From Odontesthes bonariensis (taxonomy: Eukaryota > Chordata > Actinopteri > Atheriniformes > Atherinopsidae), in the NCBI RefSeq assembly GCF_027942865.1, contig NC_134516.1:25193322-25257321 (forward strand): DNA of 64,000 bases, given 5' to 3'. Both the position numbers and the translations under genes were made by a program. The first letter of the stretch is position 1; every line of letters begins with the position of its first letter. The notes beneath the pieces were generated by a model. It saw only the letters and a list, made by a program, of their open reading frames with translations, did not search any database and had not been told where the DNA came from. This document shows, piece after piece, positions 1 to 10,175 of this stretch.

Positions 1-579
1 ATGGTTCACAAAACTGATGAAAGAATAAAGAGCAGGAACTGGATCCATTTCAGAAGTTGTTTGTAATTCTGTACCTCAAGAATAGTTAAAGCCATGAGTA
101 GAAGTGCCTCCAATTGGTTCAAAACTTCATCATATTTTGCAGATATTGTTGGGTTTTCAACTCAGACCCTGGTGTTCATGAGGAAGTCACTTTCACCAGT
201 TACAGCCAGATCTCATGAAGCGGTGTACTTATTACACGCCAAGTCATTTACTGTGTTTTTACAAGGCTTTTTTATGCTTTTGCGTATTATTTTCTGCTAC
301 ATATTTCAAGGAAATGACGTCCTGCCCTCAGCTTTTACTCTAAGTCTGACTATTTCACGGTTTGTACGTTCATTTTGATGTTATGCAGTGTGACAGGAGG
401 AGAACCTCCACCGTACTGTACCCTAACCATTTGACGTGTTATGTGAACGGAGGAAAATTACACTCTGAAAGTATAAAATAGGCATAAATGAGACTTTAAA
501 AGCTTTATGCTATTTATACACAGTTTCATTAAGTGGACCAGTGAGAAGCATTTAGTAGAAAGCTGATAATAAATCCTAC

Positions 580-653
580 AGGCACTGCTGGGATTTGAAC
601 CCAGGATCTCCTGTTTACTAGACAGTCACTTTGACCAACTAAGCCACAGCGCC
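580..653 (-). tRNA. tRNA-Thr (AGU anticodon), probably degraded
   Basis: The reverse complement folds as a 74-nt tRNA-Thr with anticodon AGT, a recognisable D arm and a good T arm (GGTTCAAATCC B box). One base change at the first pair of the anticodon stem distinguishes it from the copies at 916-989 and 18599-18672. No run of four T residues follows closely on the minus strand, so Pol III termination is uncertain. About 50 bp of the upstream flank is shared with the other copies. Confidence 0.75.
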
Positions 654-660
654 ACATGGT

Positions 661-915
661 TCATAAGACTGATGAAAGAATAAAGAGCAGGAAGTGGATC
701 CATTTCAGGAAATGAGCGCCAGAGACTCTCCCAAAACTAACTGGGACTTCTAAAAAACATTTTTATCAAGTCTGACCAAAGAACAGACTAATAATAACCA
801 TGATGCTCAATTAAAGGTCCATCATTTGATGAAGAGCAACAATGCAAAGCATTCAGTAGAACCCTGCTAACAACCGTTTTCTCATGCTAAGTCATAGCTA
901 GCTCTGAAGGGCCAC
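661..915. repeat. tRNA-Thr spacer unit
   Basis: The spacer between the two tRNA-Thr copies contains a stretch (711-876) that recurs at about 18708-18875 beside another tRNA-Thr. The tRNA genes were therefore copied together with their surroundings and did not move as bare tRNA-derived SINEs. Confidence 0.7.
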
Positions 916-989
916 AGGCACTGCTGGGATTTGAACCCAGGATCTCCTGTTTACTAGACAGGCACTTTGACCAACTAAGCCACAGCGCC
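916..989 (-). tRNA. tRNA-Thr (AGU anticodon)
   Basis: This 74-nt cloverleaf on the minus strand closely resembles vertebrate tRNA-Thr-AGT. Its 7-bp acceptor stem has one G-U pair, the anticodon loop is CTAGTAA, and the A and B boxes are recognisable. It appears base-for-base identical to 18599-18672. The unit, including about 50 bp of upstream flank (CATGGTTCATAAAACTGATG on the plus strand), is repeated around the window. A T-run terminator is not evident within about 30 nt. Confidence 0.85.
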
Positions 990-1041
990 ACATGGTTGAT
1001 AAAACTGATGAAAGAATAAAGAGCAGGAACTGAAACCCAGT

Positions 1042-1452
1042 TCAGAAGTCTGGAAGTTTTGGAAGTCCTGAGGGGTGTTCCATGAAGCTGGATTCGCAGA
1101 AAGCTTGGCTTTTCTCGATAGTTCTGGCTAATCTAAGAGAGAGTTCCGCTCCAACGTGGCTCTTTTCTTTCAGTTGCTCTTTCCAGCTCTCTGCCTCTTT
1201 CAGAACTGACTGATATTCAGTTTCTGCTGCTGCTGCTTTCAGAGTTTCACACAATCCTGCAGTGACTCGGTTGCACTGCTTGAGCTCCTGCTCACACTTT
1301 TGACGGAGATGACGCTCACACGTCAAACAGTTTTGCACCTTCTTTAGTTTTTCCTCAGTCATGGAGCAGCCGCTCTCTGCTGCCACTCTTCTGTCTTTTT
1401 CTCCTGTCAGAAAGAAATGTTTCTTCAGCAGCTTTGTCCTCAGAATATCCAT
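1042..1452 (-). CDS. Uncharacterised charged, coiled-coil-like ORF (136 aa)
   Basis: This ORF encodes a Lys/Glu-rich protein with heptad-like spacing, for example the stretches EEKLKKVQNCLTCERHLRQK and LKEAESWKEQLKEKSHVGAE. It includes several Cys residues and ends in a short Pro/Leu tail. The codon use and composition look like real coding sequence and not a shadow. An acceptor-like sequence (AGAATGACAG before GATCAGC) lies just upstream on the minus strand. Further ORF pieces at 1504-1783 could be earlier exons of the same gene, but I could not build a convincing junction. The whole stretch is absent from duplication copy B. I do not recognise the protein; it may be a fragment of a larger host gene. 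Confidence 0.4.
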   Translation of the reverse strand: MDILRTKLLKKHFFLTGEKDRRVAAESGCSMTEEKLKKVQNCLTCERHLRQKCEQELKQCNRVTAGLCETLKAAAAETEYQSVLKEAESWKEQLKEKSHVGAELSLRLARTIEKSQAFCESSFMEHPSGLPKLPDF

Positions 1453-2801
1453 CCCATGCTATAAATAGCTGATCCTGTCATTCTTCTGTCGGTAAGAGTT
1501 CTGTCATTTCTCTGATCCATGATCTCCGTCGGCAGCAGAGGCGTTAGAGGGAATCCCCTCGGTTTGTGAAACTGGAAACTTCCACTTGACTGGAGGAACT
1601 ACGGAGGCCTGGAGATGATCCTGCAGGAGCTGGACATCCTCTGAGTGAGGAGTCCCAGCTGCAGCAGAGACCTGGGGTTGTTCTTTTTCCAACAGTTGCT
1701 GGGTTCCTCATAACTTTTCTTACTGCCAAAAGTAATGGGACACGTGTAGAAACCCTCGGGCATATCGTCGTCTGCCATGTCACACCACTGAAGTGGAGGA
1801 GATGGTTTCTTGGTTTGAATGATTTTGCTTGTTGTTTTTAAGTACTTAAAATCAAAAAAATTTAAGATAGTAAGTAAGCATTGTTTCTAAGTGCTTGTTA
1901 AAATGATTATTTAAGATAGTAATTAAGTGTTTTTTAGGCGATGTGAAAACCGTTTGCTGTGACTTTCAAATCTGCTTCAAAAACTGGACGTGTTTCTTCA
2001 GATAAACTCCTGACCAGCTGTGAAAAAGCAGTGAAAATGTCTGGCCTGTAGAAACTTTGTGATGTCATACAAGATCAGAGATGACATCGATTGTGATGTC
2101 ACTACAGTGATGACATCACAGCTTTGTGAAGGCTTCTGTTCTGTCTCTTCTGGTCTGTGGTTCCAACCACAGATTCTGGATGGAAGTGAAGTCCGGATTC
2201 CAGAATGTTGATTTGTGTTCTCTGTTAATCTCTGGACGACTTCAGCTGATTACTTCCTGTCACTGTCACGTTGGAAGGTCCACTTCTGCCAGTTTTTCAG
2301 CAGCCAGTATCATGTTTTCCACCAGCAGTGTTTCCCAAGACAGAATAATGTCAGTTTGTTTAAAATGTTGCCAAAATAAACTATTACAATTACAACAAAT
2401 GTCATCTCAGGGCACTTCAGTAATAAAGTCCAATTCAGGCCAATTGGAGTTCAATTCATTGTAATTATAATCCAATTCATTCCATTCAGAATGAATCCAA
2501 TTCATTCATACAGAGCAATTCAAAAACTATTTCCTCGCTAAGGAAACCAACAGATGGCACCGAACTTGCACTATTTCTAATTAGATAGAACTTTTTAATA
2601 GTTCTAAGATCATATCTTTCTGGTTTTATTTGCATTTTACAAAGAGTCCTGAGTAATTATGAAAGTGGGGTTTTAATTTGAAGAAAAAGCCTCAAAATAA
2701 AGTGATTTTTAGGAGTATGCAGGGATTCATTTCCATCTAATGAACGGGTCAGTTATATTAAACAGTGGGCCGTGTGAGCAGCAATCAGGGGAGTAAGGAG
2801 T

Positions 2802-3059
2802 TCACAGATCATAGACAGAGGCAACCGTCCAACTATTCAAAGCTTTTAAAATGAGTAATAAAATCTGACAGGTAACCGGGGAAGGAAGTCCTTTAATCCT
2901 GGAAATATTCTCCAGGTGATAGTCGGCTGACTTCCTAACTGACCTGATCTGGCTGCTGAAGCTCAGCTCTGAGTCCATAATAACACCCAGATTCCTGCTT
3001 GGTTTGTGCTTTTTAACATCACAGCCTGAAGCTGAGCTCAGATTTTTAACAGCTGACAA
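2802..3059 (-). mobile_element. LINE fragment, C-terminal reverse-transcriptase region (L2/CR1/Rex-like)
   Basis: The minus-strand reading frame contains NLGVIMDSELSFSSQIRSV followed by YHLENISRIKGL. This is the hallmark of the region after the reverse-transcriptase core in fish L2/CR1-type non-LTR elements. Only about 85 residues remain, so it is a dead fragment. The same fragment sits at 25433-25690 in the other duplication copy, so it predates the duplication. Confidence 0.7.
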
Positions 3060-3970
3060 TGACCTCTGTTTTCTCTTTGTTTAGCTGCAGGAAGTTCTGG
3101 ATCATCCGGTTGGTTATTTGTTGGAGGCTCTTTGCTGGGCCAGTTATTCCTCTGTGCCAGCAGCTGAGCACCAGTTCTGCCAAAACTAACAGGAAACATC
3201 ATCCTGCACCGCTGGATTATCAACAAGTAACACTGACCAAGTCAGGAGATTAAAAAGGATGCAGAGGACAGTCAACCATCTCCTAAACACGGGACTTGTG
3301 TTTGACACCAGTCTTTGAACTGCTGTGAGACCGTTGTTTCCTTCATTCGTTTTTCACCTTTTTTTCCAAAACTACTTGGTCGAAAGCTGTAAAACATTAA
3401 AAGTACTGGGTTAAAGTTAGAAAAGCATCATGTTTAGGAAATAAAATACACTTTTGGGGGAAAAACTTGGCCAATAAGACCAGGAGCTCCTGACCTGTCT
3501 CACACATTTCAGTAAGACCTCGGGAAATTGGACCAAAAAGGGCAAAACATGTCTCCTTTAAAGGACCAATAAGAGCTACATCTCAGACTCTACAGGCCTC
3601 AGTTAACTTGTTAAATGTGTGAGTGGGTCGGTGTGAAAACTCAACATCTTGGATGTTATTTCCAGCTTCTACGTTTAACTGAAATAGAAAATCTGAGAAT
3701 TACGACAATTTGTGTAGAGCTATATTACGACAGTAAAATATTTGGCAGTGACTAAGTGCCTTTAGCACAGACAGGAGGGTGGAGGCGAGAGGAGACAATG
3801 AGGCTGATACCAGAGCAACCAGATGAGCCTCCAGCGTCCACCTGTCCTGATAGTCCCTCACAAGCAGCTGTCTGTTGTTAGCACGTTAAGCTTTGATTGG
3901 TCTGGGCTGGTCTGTGGCATTATTTATAACCCTTCACCCTTACTGTTTCCTCTCATAGCTTGTTTTCACC

Positions 3971-5573
3971 ATGACAGCTGCTGGGTTCTTGCTGAGGTAT
4001 AAGCACAAGCTGTCTTTTACAGTTTTTGTTTGATTGATTGGAAACATTAGTTAATATTGCATTCTTACTCTTTGTTGTACATAATTTCAGGGTTTCCCTC
4101 TTTGCCTTGTTGACTGCTGCTACATGGGGTTTTCCCACTAAAGGTGTGCTATCATCTGTTGTGGTAAAACATTACATGCTTGCTTGAATCAGCTTCTGCT
4201 AAACTTGTTCTCATGCACCCAGGTTCAAAATCAGCAGGCCAGAGCAGCAGCGGCACAAGAGCTGCAGGTAATTTTGGCTCTTACCAGGGAGCAGCCGCTG
4301 GCCGCCCGCTGACCGTGCCCTACACTGCTTCCAGTGACGTTTATATGGCGACACCTGTGCTATCCTCTGGTGTAAGTCAACCTGTTCTTCAGGCAGACCC
4401 AAGATTCAGTGGCTATGGCTCATTTGTGCCAACGCAACTGGTTGTCCAAGCTCCCGGCCTTGTCCAAGCTCCCGGTTTTGTCCAAGCTCCTGGCCTTGTC
4501 CAAGGTGCTCTTCAGGGAGACCCGAGATTCAGCAGCTCTGGCTCCGTTGTGCCCGTGCAAATGGCTGTGCAAGCTTCTGGTGTCCCACAGGCTGTTCAGA
4601 CGGGTCCAGCATTGAGCAGCTTGAGCTCTGGCCTGCCTGCAACAGGATACTCTACTGTCACTTATGTGCCTGTTGACGTAGGATCTGACGCTGGCGCTCT
4701 GCAACCTGGAGCTGCCCAATCTGGACCACAAGGTAAATCTTCTGCTTGGAGTGTAGATAGCCCAAAATATGTTTGGAAGCCTAAAGGTGTGCGTTTTCAT
4801 GTAGTCACTAGCAAATTTAGCCAAACTCTATTCTGAAGCCAAAACCTGCTGTGTTTGAATTGTAAAAAATTCCGAACATGTGTATTAAAACAAAATGACG
4901 CTCAGGTGTGTAATGGCTCCCTTCTGCTTGGAGGAAAGGCCCTTCACTTTAAGCAGCCTTACTGGGGCACCAAAGCGAACCCGAGCATTACACCTGTACT
5001 TCTCATTTGGCCTGCTCAAAATCTCTGGAGAGGGGGTTGAGCTTTTAACTTTACATCCTAGGAAATTGATGTCAACACTCTGTGCTTTCAGAACTTCTGC
5101 TGTGAAAAGGACTAATTGTGAAATGTCTCCACACAGAAACCCAGTGGGCTATTGCTCCCTCAGTCTTTGAGGATGCGTCAGCCCAAGCCCTCAGCCTCAC
5201 TGACGTTCTCCCTGCAGCCCCTCTGTCACCACCTGGCCCTGTCCTCCAGTCAGGGGAGACCTCCAGTGTCACCAAGGAAGCTGAACTCGGGAATTACCAG
5301 CAGCAGACGGAGGAGTTCGGCTACCCGGATGACCGCCAAGGGTCTGGACCGGGATCTGCAACCGTACTGGTGCCACGCTTTGGTGTGGGTGGATCTCCTG
5401 ACTTTGACTACAGGCTTTTGTATGGCTTGTACCCTTCTGGAACCTACAGCACCTTCAGCCAGCAGCATGAGAAGGGCAAAGACTACTTTCAGGACGTGCA
5501 CTACTTGAAGGAGCATATTACTGACAGCCATGGTTCTGGGCAGCAGAAAAAGTTCTTCCCAAGTGCCCGCTAG
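3971..5573 (+). CDS. Small secreted low-complexity protein with VQAPG repeats, copy A (359 aa)
   Basis: Coding exons are 3971-3996, 4091-4143, 4223-4786 and 5137-5573, all with GT-AG junctions, adding up to 360 codons in frame. A non-coding last exon starts at 5661 and has AATAAA at 5706. Exons 1-2 encode a typical signal peptide (MTAAGFLLRVSLFALLTAA, then TWG). The mature part is rich in Ser, Gly, Gln, Pro and Val with few Lys, has a short VQAPG(L/F) repeat run near residues 110-125, and contains no Cys that I can see. The last coding exon is more complex and ends in an aromatic/charged tail (STFSQQHEKGKDYF, then QQKKFFPSAR). Intron phases are 2, 1, 1. I infer an extracellular structural or matrix protein. 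I do not recognise the family. The intron phases argue against SCPP genes, whose introns are usually phase 0. Confidence 0.85.
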
Positions 5574-5705
5574 AGCTGAACATGATGTGCAGAGGGTATG
5601 TTGAGTGGTACCTGCAAATGTCTTTATCTCAGTGCTCTAACTAATCTGGTTCTGTTTCAGATTGGAAAGCTGAATCCAACAGCAAAAGATTCTTTTTAGT
5701 CTTTG

Positions 5706-5711
5706 AATAAA
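5706..5711 (+). terminator. Polyadenylation signal AATAAA of the 3971-5573 gene
   Basis: AATAAA lies 45 bp into the last, non-coding exon, which begins after TTTCAG at 5661. The equivalent signal in copy B is at 28142-28147. Confidence 0.75.
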
Positions 5712-6605
5712 ATCTTGTCAAATGATCTCGCTTCAGAATGATTGACTAAGGGAAACAATGGCCTGTGTACACCATCTGGGTTCAAGGTAAATGGCAGGCA
5801 TCGCCTGTCATATTTGACTCGGACATTCTGCTTTTGGTTTCAAACATGGCGTCTCAAAGCTCTGCATCTTGAGAGGAATTGCTATGGAAGTGTTAAATAG
5901 TTGCTCAACTGACTATAGCGATCAGCTACAGCATCCTTTACAGCCATTTCTCTACACCTGTACATGGCAGCCAGACACAACCCCTTCTATAGGTTGCTGA
6001 GAGCACGGTAGCCAACCTGAAGGCTTGCCAAACAAACGTTGTGCTTGAAATACTTGGCTGGATACTCCTTAAATATTCTTCTACAGTTGAGCCACAGCCA
6101 GTGCTGTCTTTGGCAGTCTTGTCAAATGATGACCTTGCCCAGGGTTATTTTTTTTTTTTTTTTGCTCAAGTTAACAGACTTAACTACTTGTATAAGTGGT
6201 TTATTCAAGTTAACATTTAACAATTTTTGTTTCATGTTATGCAAAGTGTATTTTCTTGAATATTTTAAAGATGTAACCTCATGTTGCTGATGGTCGAATG
6301 TTACGGTAACTGTAGCTCGTATACAACTGTAAAGGCTTCAAAATTTTTCCAACTGACCAAAATCTGAAGTATTTCCAGGTGGGGCTTTATATATATATTA
6401 TTGGGGGTTAAAATCACTTTCTTTGTGTCTGCAGTCAAGTTGGGCCCTGAACTTTCTGCCATCAAGTGAATCAACTTTCAGCAGTGACGCTTTACCAGAC
6501 GGTGTGACTCCTGTGACCTGACCCCGTCATGGAGTGTGCCGACTCAAGGCAGATGTTTTTCAACATTCGAATATTAATTTAATCTTTTTTTTTTTTTTTT
6601 GAAAC
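5712..6605. other. Intergenic, no gene seen
   Basis: This is AT-rich sequence with a poly-T run near 6149 and another near 6583. Parts are conserved in copy B (28150-29200). I see no convincing exon. Confidence 0.5.
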
Positions 6606-6920
6606 CTATTCCAATTTAGAATATTCTTTGACCACCCTACCCTGTACCACTCTACTATTGTGCTTTAATAGGCAACTTGTTGCCTTTCCACTCTGTAATG
6701 GCAGGTTGTGCCAGAACATGCCTATTGATGTTGCATCCTCTGAATGCAATAAAGAATTACAGTAGTCAAATCCTGCAGTAACAAATGCATGGAGCAGTTT
6801 TACTGCATCATGAGACAGGACATTCCTGATTTTAACAATATTACAAAGGTGAAAGAAGGCAGTCCTAGAAACCTGTTTCATGTGCATTGAATGATAAATT
6901 CTGGTCAAAAATAACTCCAA
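6606..6920 (-). mobile_element. LINE fragment (L2/CR1-like reverse-transcriptase tail)
   Basis: The minus-strand frame contains RTAFFHLCNIVKIRNVLSHD and then LLHAFVTAGFDYCNSLL. This matches the pattern (tAfyHLrnI.riR..ls..d...l.hAfv.srlDYCNsLl) of fish CR1/L2-type LINEs after the reverse-transcriptase core. It is short and isolated. A shorter remnant of the same insertion is at about 29220-29345 in copy B. Confidence 0.75.
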
Positions 6921-7575
6921 GATTCCTCACTGGAACTATCTTACCATCCATTTACTTTACTCAATGTATCCAGTTTAGGGTAGTGGAAGCCTTTAGCCCA
7001 GTGATACTATTTTTTTTCCACAAGAGCCACATTGGCAGAGCAAAATCAAGGGAAGAGCCACTTTTATGACAACATACTAAGTCCCCTTTTGCAAATATGC
7101 ATTTCTACATATAAAACATCCCACAAAAAAAGAAACAACATAGCCAATAAATTTTCAATTAAGACCACATTTACCTGAATACTGGAATCCTTAATACTCA
7201 ATACTGGAAGCTGGCATGCATGTCCTTGACTTTCTTCATGTTGTATTTGTAGTTTGTTGCAATCATAGTGAGACATTCAAGATGAGCATGGTTTAGTCCT
7301 TTTTTAATTAAAAACCGACCCATTGTGCCTGCATCTCGCTAATGGAGCTAGCGTGCACTGCGGTCAAGTGTGACGGTGGTTTAAGCGGGCTGCGTTGCCA
7401 GGTTTAACAGTGCCCCCTTTAGGAAACACCATTAAGCCTTAATAAAAATACTTCCTACTGTGCAGTATTCGCTGTGTGTTATTTGACAAAATTTGTTATT
7501 GTTACCATATTGTTATAAGCTACTATGCGAGTGCAAGCCACCAATTAAAGCTTGAGGAGCCGCATAATGAGTATC

Positions 7576-7645
7576 TCTGCTTTAGCCTATCCCTGCTGCC
7601 AATTGAAAGAGTCAGGGTGCACCCTGGACAGCTCTCCAGTCCACT
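7576..7645 (-). repeat. Dispersed teleost repeat fragment
   Basis: The stretch reading GGGTGCACCCTGGACAG followed by CTCTCCAGTCCA matches, in reverse, the widespread fish repeat that includes GACCTGTCCAGGGTGTACCC. Copy B lacks most of it. The identification is from memory of the consensus. Confidence 0.4.
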
Positions 7646-8599
7646 CTGCAAAAGGTCTAATAATTTCCACACTTCCATTCACTGAGACTCTGCTAGAACT
7701 GTTTGGAGACCTTTTCTAGAGGGCCGTATCAGAGAGCCTACTGTGGGAGAGCACTTTGAAAGTTTGATTGTGCCAACTATTGCTAGTTTAATATCAAGTG
7801 ATCTGAATCGAAGGAGTTAAAAAATATTTTGCAAATTGATCATGTAGCTTTGCACTCGAGGGAATTTTGAAATGCATCTTCCACATGTGGTAGAATCAAG
7901 AAAACAAAAGCAGAGGAGATATTTAAGTCTTGTGTAGGATGAAAACCAACATGGGAAGATGTGATGCCATGTTAAGGACCGAGTCTGTATGAAGCAGTGT
8001 CATAGCCCTCCAGCTGGTGTCCCAGGTGAGATGAACAAAGGCCGCACACACAGGGGGCAAGTCGAGACAGTTGGTTAAGAGGGATGTATGGTTCTGATGA
8101 GGCACACAGAAGACACCAAGTGGTGCCAAGCAGAGGGGCAAGGCTACGTAGCATAGGCTAATGAGTCACATGTAATTAAAGCTTGAAAAAGGCCAGCGAG
8201 TGCAGATTTAACTGAAACACCTTCATGGTGCAAGGGCAAGCAAGGCAACTGTACTGAGCTTCAAGTTATTTTAGTCTGGGTTTGTGTAATGCAAGTCAAC
8301 CATGAGGAGAAGGAAACAGGTAGGGGTGGAATTGAAAGCAGCAGTATTCAGTTTGCCCTTCAAAAGCAGAGTCAGCCTCAGTGGGTGTGGTGAAGACTCA
8401 AAGCTATGAAGTGAAAACAAACCTCGAGATCAAGTATTCAATACACAGACCTCATTTTATTGGTCAAGTTTATTTTGCCTGAGTTCAGCCACATGTTGGA
8501 ATCTCCATGGAAGTGTCCATGAGAGTCACCTGCAGAAAACAGAAGGGGTCAGTATTGATACAGGAGTCTCAATACTTCAGACACGAGTCCAGCTTTACC

Positions 8600-9698
8600 T
8601 TAGTACAACTTCTGCCCTTTAGACCCAGTCTTGGCATCAGCGTGGTCAAAAGCATCCTGGGAGTATTTGGCGTACGAACTGGAGTCGCGGGCTCGTTGGT
8701 AGCCATTGCTGGACTGGACGACGTGGGATGAAGGGTATACAGTGCGCATCTCAGATGTGTCCTTAGGGACCTGGTCGGAGGTCCAGACAGACTGTGGGAA
8801 AGAACTGTCGATCTTCAAGTTCATTAGGGCAGCAAGGAAACGAGCAAAGTCTGCGTCCTGCGCAGTAAAGCCAGCATTAGACCCAGAGGAGCCGCTGCCG
8901 TAGCCAGTCCCAGAGGAGCCGCTGCCGTAACCAGACCCAGAGGAGGAGCCGCTGCCGTAGCCAGACCCAGAGGAGGAGCCGCTGCCGTAGCCAGACCCAG
9001 AGGAGACGCTGCCGTAGCCAGACCCAGAGGAGACGCTGCCAGAGCCAGAGGAGCCGCTGCCGTAGCCAGACCCAGAGGAGCCGCTGCCGTAGCCAGACAC
9101 AGAGGAGCCGCTGCCGTAGCCAGACCCAGAGGACCCGCTGCCGTAGCCAGAGGAGCCGTCGCCGTAGCCAGAGACAGAGGAGCCGCTGCCGGAGCCAGAC
9201 GTGCTACTACCAGAGCCAGAGGAGCCGCTGTTTTGACCTGAGCCCAGAAATTAGTTGAAGCAAAGTATGACAGTACGATTAGTCATGCTGTCAGTAGCCT
9301 CTGTATAACTGCCAATATGTTTAGTAACAAAAAACAAAGCTAAAGGACTATTTGAATATCAAGTGGGTCATTAAACCTGAAGTCTAATATATTGTAAGAT
9401 TTGGTGCTGCATGATTATAGTTGCAGACCCTCTTCCCTCTCATTCCTACCAACATCATGGGTTGAGCATGTCCAGACTAAACAACTTCCCATGTTGGCTG
9501 CCTTTATATAAACTGCACCTAAATGTTGATATACTTGCTTTTCTGGGGGGGATAACATGTTCCAATGCTGAAGAGCAGGACACAAAGCCAGGAAATCCTG
9601 TTTGGATTTCAAAAGAAAAGAAAGAAACTTTAGTATATAGAACAAAAACCTAAACCATTAAACATGAAGACTCACCTGAAGAAAACCTTAAACAACAT
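8600..9698 (-). CDS. Small secreted Gly/Ser-repeat protein (239 aa)
   Basis: Minus-strand coding exons are 9698-9676, 9597-9539 and 9237-8600, totalling 240 codons in frame. A non-coding last exon begins at 8529 and has AATAAA at 8474-8469. The first two exons give a signal peptide (MLFKVFFRISWLCVLLFSIG, ending near TCYPPQ). The mature protein starts with about 20 near-repeats of (S)GYGSGSS, then a non-repetitive C-terminal part of about 95 residues with a tail ending in GSKGQKLY. The second intron appears to use a GC donor (AAAA then GCAAGT), because only that choice keeps the phase. Intron phases are 2 and 1, as in the 3971 gene, and the stop is again in the penultimate exon. It is deleted from duplication copy B. 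The function is unknown; an extracellular structural role is inferred. Confidence 0.78.
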
Positions 9699-9699
9699 G

Positions 9700-10171
9700 T
9701 TGAACAAGACAAAACAGAAGCAACACAATTCAGATAAAACTGGTCAAAAACAGCAATCTAGTGACTGCTGTTGAGAGAAGATTTGTGCTGTAACTCATCT
9801 GAGGCTGCAGCTGACTTTATATTGGTGCTCTACCTGCTCTAATTACACTCATAAACCTCACCTGGGACCCAGTCAGATCGTGCTGCATTCAATTCAGCTC
9901 TGAAAATGAACACTTCTGACATTTAAAAAGGTTTGTTGCAACATGTGAGGAATGAACATGGGATGACTCTAACATAATGTTGACTCCTTGGCAGGAATAA
10001 GGAGCTCTGCAGCTCTCTCATCCAGAGGATCTAGAAGCATGGATGTGTTTGGAACATAGCAGAGGGTGTATTCTTCCTAAAGTCACGCTAACTGCCTTCT
10101 GCGCACTCTGAGATGTTTAAAGCTCAGATTAATATCTGAGCTGAGATGTAGAAACGTGAGACAACATGATG
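9700..10171. promoter_or_regulatory. Upstream region of the GSG-repeat gene
   Basis: The first exon (minus strand) starts near 9700. The proximal region includes GACTTTATATTGG at about 9810-9822, which is TATATAAAG-like on the minus strand. Part of this stretch survives in copy B (30280-30468) although the gene itself is gone there. No experimental promoter evidence is implied. Confidence 0.35.
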
Positions 10172-10175
10172 CAGA

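Noticed and set aside
580-653. tRNA-derived SINE explanation for the tRNA-Thr copies
   Set aside because: Conservation extends upstream of the tRNA 5' end, and no common body or tail follows the 3' end, unlike a SINE.
4420-4824. Minus-strand ORF of 134 aa across the VQAPG exon
   Set aside because: Shadow produced by the repetitive GC-rich coding exon on the plus strand.
3971-5573. Interpretation as an SCPP (mineralisation phosphoprotein) gene
   Set aside because: The secreted, Pro/Gln-rich nature fits, but introns are phase 2 and 1 instead of phase 0, and there is no clear SXE phosphorylation pattern.
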